Source of the DNA: Gemmatimonadota bacterium
GTDB taxonomy: Bacteria > Gemmatimonadota > Gemmatimonadetes > Gemmatimonadales > Gemmatimonadaceae
Length of the DNA: 64,000 nucleotides
Direction of reading: 5' to 3'
Assembly: GCA_026387935.1 (NCBI GenBank)
Contig: JAPLKU010000014.1
Coordinates: forward strand, 62,001 to 126,000
A program made the position numbers and the translations under genes. Positions 52,123-59,413 of the stretch are shown here, piece after piece (the stretch's first letter is position 1; every line of letters starts with the position of its first letter). Below the pieces are notes generated by a model. The model searched no databases. It was not told where the DNA came from and saw only the letters and a program-made list of their open reading frames with translations.

Positions 52123-53406
52123 ATGAGCATGCCGTTGGTCGACCGCATCAAGATGTCCCTCGAAGGCGTCGGGATCGCCTTCGAGGCGATGAAGGCAAAC
52201 CGCGTGCGCGCGGGCCTGACGATTCTTGGCGTCGCCGTTGGCGTGTTCGTCGTCGTCGTGATCTCCGCGGCCATCCACGGCATCAACGTCAGCGTCGCGC
52301 AGCAGTTTGAAGCGGCCGGCCCGACCACGTTCTTCGTCCAGCGATTCCCGATTGTGTTCGAGCGCTGCGACGACTCGGGTGATTCGTGCAAATGGCGCTC
52401 CAATCCGCCGATCACCTTTCCTGAAGTCGAAGCGCTGGCCCGTATTCCGTCCGTCGCCGAAGTGCTCGCCCAGCAGGGGTGGGGCGCTTCGATCAAGTAC
52501 CGCGACCGCTACCTCGCCTCGGCCACTGCGCTCGGCACGACCGCGAACTGGGCGCGTGTGAATCCGCCAGACATGCAGGACGGCCGAGTATTCACCGAAC
52601 AGGAAGTGCGCGCCTCATCGCGCGTCGTGGTCATCAACACGGTTGCCGCCGAACGCTTGTTCAGCGGCGAGCCAGCGCTGGGCAAGGAAATCGTTCTCGA
52701 AACGTCTGGCCGCGGGCAACAGTCGCGCGGCGGGCCGTTCACCGTGATTGGCATCTACAAAGAGGGTGCGAGCTTCCTCTCCGGCCCCGAGCGTCCGAAA
52801 GTCGTCATGCCGATTACGTCGCTGTCGCGGCACCTCGGCGCCCGGGTGCAATGGATGGGACTCGTGGTCAAGCCGACCGCTGGTGTCCCGACGGATGTCG
52901 CGATGGACGATGTGCAGGCGGCCTTCCGCGCGTTGCGCGGCTTGCGCCCCAGCCGTGAGTCGAACTTCGCCATCGTCACGCAGGACCGTCTGCTCGACGT
53001 GTACAACAAACTGTTCGGCATGTTCTTCCTCGTGATGATCGCCCTGTCGTCAGTCGGCCTGTTGGTCGGCGGCGTTGGCGTCGTGGCCATCATGATGATC
53101 TCCGTCACCGAGCGTACGCGCGAAATCGGTGTGCGAAAGGCGCTCGGAGCCACGCGCCTCACCATTCTCTGGCAGTTCCTGGTTGAGGCCGTCACGCTGA
53201 CGGCCACAGGCGCCATGATTGGCCTGGTGCTCGGCTGGATCGTCGCAATGATCGTCAAGTCGGCCACCCCGATCGCGGCATCCGTGCCGCCTGAGGCCGT
53301 CGTCGCAGCGCTCGCCATGAGCGCCATCACCGGCATCGCCTTTGGGATGTACCCGGCGATGCGAGCAGCCAAACTCGACCCTGTGGCGGCCCTCCGCCAC
53401 GAGTAG
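52123..53406 (+). CDS. MacB-type permease, type B (first copy)
   Basis: A 427-residue permease with the same plan: N-terminal helix after EAMKANRVRAGLTILGVAVGV, a periplasmic domain, and three C-terminal helices (VGGVGVVAIMMISVTERTREIGVRKALGATRLTILWQFL). It shares AGPTTFFV, TQDRLLDVYN and VGGVGVVAIM with the permease at 54660, and so belongs to the second type. It starts 1 base after the first permease. Pairing with a type A protein as a heterodimer is inferred from gene order. Confidence 0.9.
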   Translation: MSMPLVDRIKMSLEGVGIAFEAMKANRVRAGLTILGVAVGVFVVVVISAAIHGINVSVAQQFEAAGPTTFFVQRFPIVFERCDDSGDSCKWRSNPPITFPEVEALARIPSVAEVLAQQGWGASIKYRDRYLASATALGTTANWARVNPPDMQDGRVFTEQEVRASSRVVVINTVAAERLFSGEPALGKEIVLETSGRGQQSRGGPFTVIGIYKEGASFLSGPERPKVVMPITSLSRHLGARVQWMGLVVKPTAGVPTDVAMDDVQAAFRALRGLRPSRESNFAIVTQDRLLDVYNKLFGMFFLVMIALSSVGLLVGGVGVVAIMMISVTERTREIGVRKALGATRLTILWQFLVEAVTLTATGAMIGLVLGWIVAMIVKSATPIAASVPPEAVVAALAMSAITGIAFGMYPAMRAAKLDPVAALRHE

Positions 53407-53421
53407 CGCGCGGGGTTCCCG

Positions 53422-54663
53422 GTGCAAAAGCGCGACATTTTCAGAACGGCCCTCGGCGAAATAGCCGCCAACAAACTTCGGTCGTTTTTCACCCTCCTCG
53501 GCATCATCGTGTCGGTGGGGTTTCTTGTTGCCGTGGTTGCGATCATCCAGGGGATGAACGCCTACGTCAAAGAGAACATCGCGGGCGCCGTGATCGGCAC
53601 CAACGCATTCGAAGTGCGACGGACGCCGCTGCAGGTGGGATTCTTCGATGACGAGGCGTGGAGGCTGGTCGCGCGACGCCCGCGCATTACTGCCGCAGAT
53701 GCACAGGCGGTCACCGATGCCGTGCCGGATGCCGTTGCTGTCGGGCTGACTTCAGGCTTTCCAACGCCGCAATCAGATGTCCGCTGGCGCGACCGCACGG
53801 TGGGTGACATTCTCGTCTTCGGGATCACTCCGCCCTTTCTGCAGGTGCGTGATTACAAGATCGAGGCGGGGCGTGGCCTGACTGACATCGACCTCGCCCA
53901 ACGGCGCCCAGTGGCCGTACTTGGGCACGAAGTCGCAGAGAAGCTCTTTGAGACCGCGAGCCCGCTCGGCCAGTTCGTTCGTGTGGGGCTCGAACAGTTT
54001 GAAGTTGTCGGCGTCGTCGCGGCCAAGGGGCGCGTGCTGGGGCAATCGTTTGACTCGTTCGCGCTCCTTCCACTCACGCGCTACGAAATGCTCTATGGCC
54101 GGCGGCTGACGACCACGATCAACGTGAAAATGAAAGACGCCGAAGACGTCGCGCCCGGCATCGCGAAGGCGGAAGAAGCGATGCGTATTGCGCATCACCT
54201 GCGCCCCGGTCAGTCGGCTGACTTTTCGATTGAAACCGCGGCGGCGCTCGTGGACTTCTGGAAGCAGCTCACGGCCGTACTCTTCAGCGTGATCCCGGCC
54301 GTCGTGGCCATCGGCGTCGTGGTCGGCGGAATTGTGATCATGAACATCATGCTCATGGCCGTCACCGAGCGCACCCGCGAGATCGGCATTCGCAAGGCGG
54401 TCGGCGCCAAGGCCAAGGACATTGAACGGCAGTTCCTTGCCGAGGCAATCGCGCTCGCCACAGCCGGCGGTATCCTCGGCGTCCTCGGCGGGTGGGGCTT
54501 CTCGGCGCTCGTGGCTGCGGTGTCTCCGCTGCCCGCGCGCGTCACCTGGTGGTCGGTCACCGTCGCCGTGCTGCTCGGCGCAGGAGTGGGAGTGCTGTTC
54601 GGAGTGTATCCGGCCAGCCGCGCCGCGAAGCTTGACCCGATTACGGCGCTACGGGCGGAATGA
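53422..54663 (+). CDS. MacB-type permease, type A (second copy)
   Basis: A 413-residue permease with GTG start (MQKRDIFRTALGEIAANKL). ARRPRI, LRPGQSADF, LVDFWKQL and VGGIVIMNI tie it to the first type A gene. The FtsX domain reads TERTREIGIRKAVGAKAKDIERQFL. The periplasmic domain differs clearly from copy 1, so specificity may differ. Its stop overlaps the next permease start (ATGA), so the second A-B pair is translationally coupled. Confidence 0.9.
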   Translation: MQKRDIFRTALGEIAANKLRSFFTLLGIIVSVGFLVAVVAIIQGMNAYVKENIAGAVIGTNAFEVRRTPLQVGFFDDEAWRLVARRPRITAADAQAVTDAVPDAVAVGLTSGFPTPQSDVRWRDRTVGDILVFGITPPFLQVRDYKIEAGRGLTDIDLAQRRPVAVLGHEVAEKLFETASPLGQFVRVGLEQFEVVGVVAAKGRVLGQSFDSFALLPLTRYEMLYGRRLTTTINVKMKDAEDVAPGIAKAEEAMRIAHHLRPGQSADFSIETAAALVDFWKQLTAVLFSVIPAVVAIGVVVGGIVIMNIMLMAVTERTREIGIRKAVGAKAKDIERQFLAEAIALATAGGILGVLGGWGFSALVAAVSPLPARVTWWSVTVAVLLGAGVGVLFGVYPASRAAKLDPITALRAE

Positions 54664-55919
54664 TGATTCACCGCCAACTATCGCTCGACACGTGGAGGGA
54701 AAACTTCGGGATCGCCATCGACACCCTTCGCGCAAACAAGCTTCGCTCCGGCCTGACGATGCTCGGGGTGGTCATCGGCGTTTCGACGGTGATGACGATG
54801 GCGTCGATCGTGCAAGGGATCCAGAAACAAATCTCCAACGCATTCGAAGTTGCCGGTCCGACAACGTTTTACGTGATGAAAGTGTTCAACACGTCGCCCG
54901 TGAATCCTGACCGGCTTCCGAAGTGGATTCGCATCCGCCCCAACCTGGTATGGGAAGAGGCCGAGCGCATCAAGCTCCTTCCGCAGATCGGCTATGCCGG
55001 CATCTGGGCGCAGATTCAGGCGCGTCTCGAGTTCAATGGAGAACGCACGCGTCCGACGATTATTACCGGCGCCGACGAATTCTTTCAGGAAATACAAGGC
55101 GGTGAACTGTCGAGGGGGCGCTGGTTCACCAAAGCTGAACTGCGCAGCGGCTCGCCGGTCGCCGTAATTCAGGAGAACAAGGCGCTGCGGCTTTTCGGTC
55201 GCGTCGATCCGCTCGGCAAAACGATTCTGATTGGCGGCCGACCAGTGGAAGTCATCGGGTTGTATGTACCGCCGCAGAACATCTTCACGCCGCCGGGCAC
55301 GGACAACGGCGGCATCATGCCGTTCCGGTACGTGTACTTCGCCTACAACGTCGACAAGACGAACGCGTTGTTCATCTGCGTAAAGCCGAAGCCCGGCGTG
55401 AGCGTGGTAGATGCGCAAGACGCCGTCACGGTCGCGCTGCGCGAGATGCGACGGTTGCGTCCGGCCGACAAGAACAGCTTCGACATGCTCACGCAGGACC
55501 AGATTCTCGACACCTTCAACGGCATCACCAGCACCTTCTTCCTCGTGATGATCGTGCTTGCCTCGGTGGCGCTGATGGTCGGCGGCATCGGCGTCATGGC
55601 CATCATGACGGTGTCGGTCACGGCACGCACCCGGGAAATCGGTGTCCGTAAAGCACTCGGTGCTACAAAGCGAGATATCCTGATCCAGTTCCTGATCGAG
55701 GCGGCCACACTCACCGGCATTGGCGGTGTGGTGGGGATCCTTGCCGGGCTCAGCGTCGGGCGCGGCGTGTCGGCCCTCATGTCGATCCAGTCCGATCCAC
55801 CGATTGGCCTCACCGCCATCGCGGTGATCGTGAGCGTCGGCATCGGCGTCGTGTTCGGGATTGTCCCGGCCCGACGAGCCGCCCGGATGGACCCCATTGA
55901 CGCGCTGCGGTACGAGTAA
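54660..55919 (+). CDS. MacB-type permease, type B (second copy)
   Basis: A 419-residue permease. The N-terminal helix follows DTLRANKLRSGLTMLGVVIGV, and AGPTTFYV, TQDQILDTFN and VGGIGVMAIMTVSVTARTREIGVRKALGATKRDILIQF mark it as type B. The periplasmic domain carries a PPGTDNGG-containing loop not seen in the other three. It closes the run of four permeases. No ATPase follows, so the ATPase at 50033 probably serves both pairs. Confidence 0.9.
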   Translation: MMIHRQLSLDTWRENFGIAIDTLRANKLRSGLTMLGVVIGVSTVMTMASIVQGIQKQISNAFEVAGPTTFYVMKVFNTSPVNPDRLPKWIRIRPNLVWEEAERIKLLPQIGYAGIWAQIQARLEFNGERTRPTIITGADEFFQEIQGGELSRGRWFTKAELRSGSPVAVIQENKALRLFGRVDPLGKTILIGGRPVEVIGLYVPPQNIFTPPGTDNGGIMPFRYVYFAYNVDKTNALFICVKPKPGVSVVDAQDAVTVALREMRRLRPADKNSFDMLTQDQILDTFNGITSTFFLVMIVLASVALMVGGIGVMAIMTVSVTARTREIGVRKALGATKRDILIQFLIEAATLTGIGGVVGILAGLSVGRGVSALMSIQSDPPIGLTAIAVIVSVGIGVVFGIVPARRAARMDPIDALRYE

Positions 55920-55972
55920 CGCGGCCCACATTCCTTAACTGGGCATTAACAACGGAATAGGTACGCAAATCG

Positions 55973-55978
55973 TATCTT
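55973..55978 (+). promoter_or_regulatory. Candidate -10 box (TATCTT) of the Gly-rich protein gene
   Basis: TATCTT lies 68 bases before the ATG at 56046, and GGGAGATCAC directly upstream of the ATG gives a good ribosome binding site, so this mRNA has a leader, unlike several neighbours. AT-rich sequence upstream (CATTAACAACGG) fits a promoter. Separate transcription from the permease operon is therefore likely. Confidence 0.4.
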
Positions 55979-56045
55979 TAGGAGTAGAACTCGTGTGGCA
56001 CATTCGCCGCACACAACGTCAGAAATCTCGATCAGGGAGATCACT

Positions 56046-56429
56046 ATGAAGAAGATTGTCGCAGCAGTTGGCCTGTTGGCCGTGATGGCCGGCGCCGCCT
56101 CGGCCCAGGGTGGTGGTGGTGGTGGTGGTGGTGGCCGTGGTCCGGCGATGAGCCCGGAAGCCCAGGACTCAGTGCAGCTCTCGCGCCTGTTCAACGGCGT
56201 GACGCTCAACGCGGACCAAACCGCGAAGGCGAAGGCGACCATCACGAAGGCCCGTGAAAGCCTTATGAGCATGGATCGTCAGGCCCCGGATTTCCGTGAG
56301 AAGATGACGGAAGCCAATGGCAAGCGTAACGCTGACCTGAAGGCGCTGCTCACGGCAGATGCCGACAAGGCGAAGTTCGACGAGAACGCAGCAGCTGCCG
56401 GCCGCGGCCGTCGTGGCGGCGGGCTCTAA
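56046..56429 (+). CDS. Small Gly-rich secreted protein, Spy/CpxP-like
   Basis: A 127-residue protein with a signal peptide (MKKIVAAVGLLAVMAGAASA-Q), a run of nine glycines just after cleavage, and a helical core (SVQLSRLFNGVTLNADQTAKAK ... SMDRQAPDFREKMTEANGKRNADLKALLTAD) with a Gly/Arg-rich tail. The helix pattern with L-T-x-D-Q resembles Spy/CpxP periplasmic chaperones (LTxxQ motif), but the identity is weak. It follows the export cluster by 126 bases with its own promoter and ends at a strong terminator. Confidence 0.6.
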   Translation: MKKIVAAVGLLAVMAGAASAQGGGGGGGGGRGPAMSPEAQDSVQLSRLFNGVTLNADQTAKAKATITKARESLMSMDRQAPDFREKMTEANGKRNADLKALLTADADKAKFDENAAAAGRGRRGGGL

Positions 56430-56451
56430 GAACAAGAAGTAAGAAGTAGGC

Positions 56452-56485
56452 AAAAGGGCGGCGAGCTTCGGCTCGCCGCCCTTTT
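56452..56485. terminator. Strong Rho-independent terminator (bidirectional)
   Basis: AAAAGGGCGGCGAGC (56452-56466) pairs perfectly with GCTCGCCGCCCTTTT (56471-56485) around TTCG, with the T-run inside the stem end. It stops the Gly-rich gene and, by its A-run, can also stop minus-strand transcription from ridA. The 172 bases from here to the ridA stop show no gene that I recognise. Confidence 0.92.
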
Positions 56486-56657
56486 GATTGCCCGCCACCG
56501 CCACAGTTATTTGCCGCGGATCGCCCTGGCCGTCATCGCATTCACGCGGCCCTCCGTACAGCAGCATGCGCTTCGCCGCCGCGTATGCACTGAGAAGCGG
56601 TGCGGCAACGGCCTGCCACGCGCACGAGTGCTTGTGGCCGCCGCGCCGCTCAACCCG

Positions 56658-57035
56658 TCACCCCACCATCCCGACCGCCTGAATCTCAATCTGGTAGCCG
56701 AAGTGCAGATCCTTCACGGGCACCACGGCTCGTGCGGGCCGATGGTCGCCAAGGACTTTGGCATACACCGCATTCACGCGGGACCACATGTCCCCATCGG
56801 CGATGTACAGCGTCATCTGCACGCATTGGTTGAGCGAACTGCCCGCGGCTACGAGCACTCGTTCGACGTTGCGGAGGCACTGCTCGGTTTGTTCTTCGAT
56901 CGTGCCCACGCGATGCTCGGTTTGCCCGGGCACAATCGGCAGCTGACCGGAGACGAAGACGAAGCCGTTGTGGACGACGCCGGGAGAATAGTGGCCGCCC
57001 GGTGGGGGCGCGCCTGGAATTGAAACGGTTTGCAT
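56658..57035 (-). CDS. RidA family enamine/imine deaminase
   Basis: A 125-residue RidA/YjgF protein. Motifs: GGHYSPGVVHNGFVFVSGQLP, QTEQCLRNVERVLVAAGSSLNQCVQMTLYI, and the catalytic Arg in HRPARAVVPVKDLHFGYQIEIQAVG. RidA proteins hydrolyse reactive enamines such as 2-aminoacrylate; some homologues are 2-aminomuconate deaminases in kynurenine breakdown, a possibility here because tryptophan dioxygenase lies close by. The ATG is 6 bases after CATCTT, suggesting a leaderless mRNA. It is transcribed divergently from bshB1. Confidence 0.92.
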   Translation of the reverse strand: MQTVSIPGAPPPGGHYSPGVVHNGFVFVSGQLPIVPGQTEHRVGTIEEQTEQCLRNVERVLVAAGSSLNQCVQMTLYIADGDMWSRVNAVYAKVLGDHRPARAVVPVKDLHFGYQIEIQAVGMVG

Positions 57036-57059
57036 GGATGAAAGATGTATCTTTCTGTG
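57036..57059. promoter_or_regulatory. Back-to-back leaderless promoters of ridA and bshB1
   Basis: On the minus strand CATCTT (57047-57042) is followed by six bases and the ridA ATG at 57035. On the plus strand TATCTT (57048-57053) is followed by six bases and GTG at 57060 for bshB1. The two -10 boxes touch, and each -35 region would fall within the other gene's coding sequence, so the promoters should exclude each other. Confidence 0.5.
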
Positions 57060-57782
57060 GTGAAACACGAACTCGACGTGCTCGCGATCGGCGCACACCG
57101 CGACGATGTGGAACTCACCTGCGGCGGCACCCTCGCACGGCTCAAGCGCCTCGGCCGCCGCACAGGCATCGTGGACCTCACGCAGGGCGAGATGGGGTCG
57201 CGCGGCTCGGCCGCCACGCGCGCGGACGAAGCCGCCAAAGCGGCGGCCATCCTCGGTGTGGAGGTTCGCGAGAATCTCGCGTTGCCCGATGCGGGTATCA
57301 CCAACACTCCGGAGACGCGCGCCGCACTGGCACGGATCATTCGACGGCTTCGGCCTGCGGTGGTGATCGCTCCAGCACCGCGCGGACGGCACCCGGACCA
57401 TCGGGTGGCCGCGCAACTCATTCGCGACGCCGTGTTTGTGGCTGGCCTCGCCAAGGTGGCGCCCGATGTGCCGGCGTACCGACCGCGCAAAGTCGTGCAC
57501 GCGATTGCCTACCGCGAAGATCATGTGAAGCCGACTTTCGTCGTGGATATCAGCGACGATTTCGAGACCAAGCTCAACGCGGTGCGGTGCTACGGCTCGC
57601 AATTCGACGGCGCCACGCAGGCCGGTGAGGTCTACCCTACTGGCGATCCACTCTACCAAGTGCTGCGCCACCAGGCGTCGCACTACGGCTCACTCATTCG
57701 GTGCCGCTTCGGCGAACCCTACTACACACACGAAACCATGCGCGTTGACGACATCTCCACCCTCGAGGTTTCCACCTTTTGA
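57060..57782 (+). CDS. bshB1: Bacillithiol biosynthesis deacetylase BshB1
   Basis: A 240-residue zinc deacetylase that converts GlcNAc-malate to GlcN-malate on the way to bacillithiol. The LmbE-fold metal motif is AIGAHRDDVELTCGG, with a second His-x-x-Asp-His in RGRHPDHRVAAQLI. VDLTQGEMGSRGSAATRADEAAKAAAILGV is the BshB1 signature. GTG 57060 gives MKHELDVLAIGAH, the family N-terminus, and sits 6 bases after TATCTT; an ATG five codons upstream would overlap the -10. bshA and bshC are not in the window. Its stop overlaps the tryptophan dioxygenase start. Confidence 0.92.
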   Translation: MKHELDVLAIGAHRDDVELTCGGTLARLKRLGRRTGIVDLTQGEMGSRGSAATRADEAAKAAAILGVEVRENLALPDAGITNTPETRAALARIIRRLRPAVVIAPAPRGRHPDHRVAAQLIRDAVFVAGLAKVAPDVPAYRPRKVVHAIAYREDHVKPTFVVDISDDFETKLNAVRCYGSQFDGATQAGEVYPTGDPLYQVLRHQASHYGSLIRCRFGEPYYTHETMRVDDISTLEVSTF

Positions 57783-58522
57783 CGGCCGACGACGTCAATT
57801 ATCCCGACTACCTCGCGCTCGATGAGCTGCTCGCGCTGCAGCGCCTCCGCTCCTCACCGGAGCATCCGGACGAGCTGCTGTTCATTGTCGTACATCAGGC
57901 AAGCGAGCTCTGGTTTAAGGTCATCATCCAGCAGCTGCATGCGCTGATTGACAGGCTCAAGAGTGGTGACGCCGAACTTGCCCTCTGGCATGTGCAACGC
58001 ATCAACACGCTGATGCGCATCGTGGCAGAGCAACTCTCGTCACTCGACACGCTGCCGCCGCAACGCTTTCAGCAATTCCGCAGCTTTCTCGGCAACTCGA
58101 GCGGCCAGCAGAGCCAGCAGTTTCGGCTGATCGGCGCGCTCTCCGGCATGCGCGACGACCATTTCGTTGGCGTGCTCAAGGCGGCGGGCACCATTCCGGG
58201 GCCATTGCAGGCTGCGCTCGAAATGCCTCGGCTCGAAGATCTGTTTCACGAACTCGCCGCCGATCGGGGCAAGACACTCGAGTCACTTTACACCGGCCCG
58301 GGGCCCGATCCGGTTTTCTTTCTCGCCGAAGCGCTTCTCGAGTACGACCAGGCCTTTCAGCGCTGGCGTTTCCTCCACGTGCAACTCGTTGAACGAATCA
58401 TTGGCCCCGGAACGGGCGGCACCGGTGGGACGCTCGGCGCACAGTTCCTTGCGCGCTCAGTGAGTCAGCGATTCTTCCCGACCCTCTGGGCGGTGCGCGC
58501 CAAGTTGTTCAACCCGGCGTAG
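57779..58522 (+). CDS. Tryptophan 2,3-dioxygenase family protein
   Basis: A 247-residue heme protein that opens the indole ring of tryptophan to N-formylkynurenine. Signature stretches are LIFIVVHQASELWFKVI (the distal His), QFRSFLGNSSGQQSQQFRLIGALSG (substrate Arg) and GTGGTGGTLGAQFL near the C-terminus. The length is at the short end for the family. The start is TTG at 57779, overlapping the bshB1 stop as TTGA. The gene tail overlaps the convergent CPBP protease gene by 14 nt. No kynurenine formamidase or kynureninase lies next to it. Confidence 0.88.
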   Translation: MTADDVNYPDYLALDELLALQRLRSSPEHPDELLFIVVHQASELWFKVIIQQLHALIDRLKSGDAELALWHVQRINTLMRIVAEQLSSLDTLPPQRFQQFRSFLGNSSGQQSQQFRLIGALSGMRDDHFVGVLKAAGTIPGPLQAALEMPRLEDLFHELAADRGKTLESLYTGPGPDPVFFLAEALLEYDQAFQRWRFLHVQLVERIIGPGTGGTGGTLGAQFLARSVSQRFFPTLWAVRAKLFNPA

Positions 58523-59228
58523 CCGCGGCACTGTCCTCCACACGCTCCGCGGCGAGTTCCCTCGCTCGCTGCGACAGGACGTACCCGGCGACCAGGTCGT
58601 ACGCCGCGTGCGCGACCATCGCGATCACGAGCGTGTTGGTCATCCACACCAGCCCCTGAAGGATCAGGGCCAGGAAGAACACGACCGCCATCGCCTTGGC
58701 CCCCTGCACCGCGTGTGCCACACCGAAGGCCATCGCTGAAAGAAACATCGCCGGCAGTGGGCTTCCGAAGATCGGTGTGAGAATCCACACCGCCACTCCG
58801 CGATAGGCCGATTCTTCCGCGATGCCGGCCATCACGGCAATCAGGGCGTACACCACCCATTCTCTCGCATTTCGCGGCGCCAGGCTGAAGATCAGACGGC
58901 GCCGGTCCTCATCCGGTTTGCGCAGCGCACGCGAAATCGGAATTGTGAGCAGGAGCAGGGCGAAACCGATGACGCCAATCCCCACTTCGCGCAGCCCGAG
59001 CCCACCCAGCGAAAAGAGATGCTTGCCGTACGCCGCCGAGTTGATCGCCGCCAGAAACCAGAGCACGGTGAGCGAGAACATCGTCGAGAGCGCCATCCTG
59101 AGGCGCGGCGGCGCCTGACCGTCTACATGGGCCTGTCGCAGCTGTCGTGCCGACCGCAGCGCAGCGCGGGGCAGCAGCACGAACAGGACGACGAGGAAGA
59201 TGAAGCTGACGAGATTCAGGTTTCCCAT
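58509..59228 (-). CDS. CPBP family intramembrane glutamic protease
   Basis: A 239-residue membrane protein with about seven helices. The CPBP/Abi motif 1, AGIAEESAYRGV (EExxxR), is complete, with FGVAH and HAAYD as motifs 2 and 3. Relatives process CAAX-type or bacteriocin-related proteins; here the role is unknown. ATG 59228 has CTGGAG upstream. The gene is convergent with tryptophan dioxygenase and overlaps its end. Confidence 0.87.
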   Translation of the reverse strand: MGNLNLVSFIFLVVLFVLLPRAALRSARQLRQAHVDGQAPPRLRMALSTMFSLTVLWFLAAINSAAYGKHLFSLGGLGLREVGIGVIGFALLLLTIPISRALRKPDEDRRRLIFSLAPRNAREWVVYALIAVMAGIAEESAYRGVAVWILTPIFGSPLPAMFLSAMAFGVAHAVQGAKAMAVVFFLALILQGLVWMTNTLVIAMVAHAAYDLVAGYVLSQRARELAAERVEDSAAATPG

Positions 59229-59274
59229 TGCTCCAGAGTTGTTGCAATTCCCGGCGGAGGCGTAATCTAGCGCC

Positions 59275-59388
59275 GTACCCGAACTCCCCGATCTGACGGT
59301 CTACCTCGAAGCCCTCTGCGCCCGCATCCTCGGCGCGCCCTGCGTTCGGAGAAGCACACCGCTCAAGCGGACGCTCACCGACCCGCCC
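59275..59388 (+). pseudogene. Remnant of a formamidopyrimidine-DNA glycosylase (Fpg/Nei-like) gene
   Basis: In one frame the DNA reads VPELPDLTVYLEALCARILG ... VRRSTPLKRTLTDPP. This resembles the N-terminus of Fpg/Nei-type glycosylases, which begin MPELPD with the catalytic proline and have a later LRTVDPP. Here the first codon is GTA (59275-59277) with an in-frame stop just upstream, so there is no start, and the frame runs on into iscS without matching further. It is a 38-codon relic, or a start that mutated recently. It lies in the 185-base gap between CPBP and iscS. Confidence 0.5.
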
Positions 59389-59398
59389 CATTCCCGCT

Positions 59399-59404
59399 TA
59401 TCTT
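59399..59404 (+). promoter_or_regulatory. Candidate -10 box (TATCTT) of iscS
   Basis: TATCTT ends 9 bases before the iscS ATG at 59414. A transcription start 6-7 bases after the box would leave a leader of only two or three bases, close to the leaderless arrangement seen elsewhere in the window. No ribosome binding site is visible. Confidence 0.4.
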
Positions 59405-59413
59405 TAGCACTCG

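Noticed and set aside
54678-55931. 417-codon frame antisense to a MacB-type permease
   Set aside because: His/Asp/Arg-rich composition typical of an antisense shadow, and the plus-strand permease is well supported.
56486-56657. Open frames in the gap between the terminator and ridA
   Set aside because: No start with ribosome binding site or promoter, and no recognisable protein.
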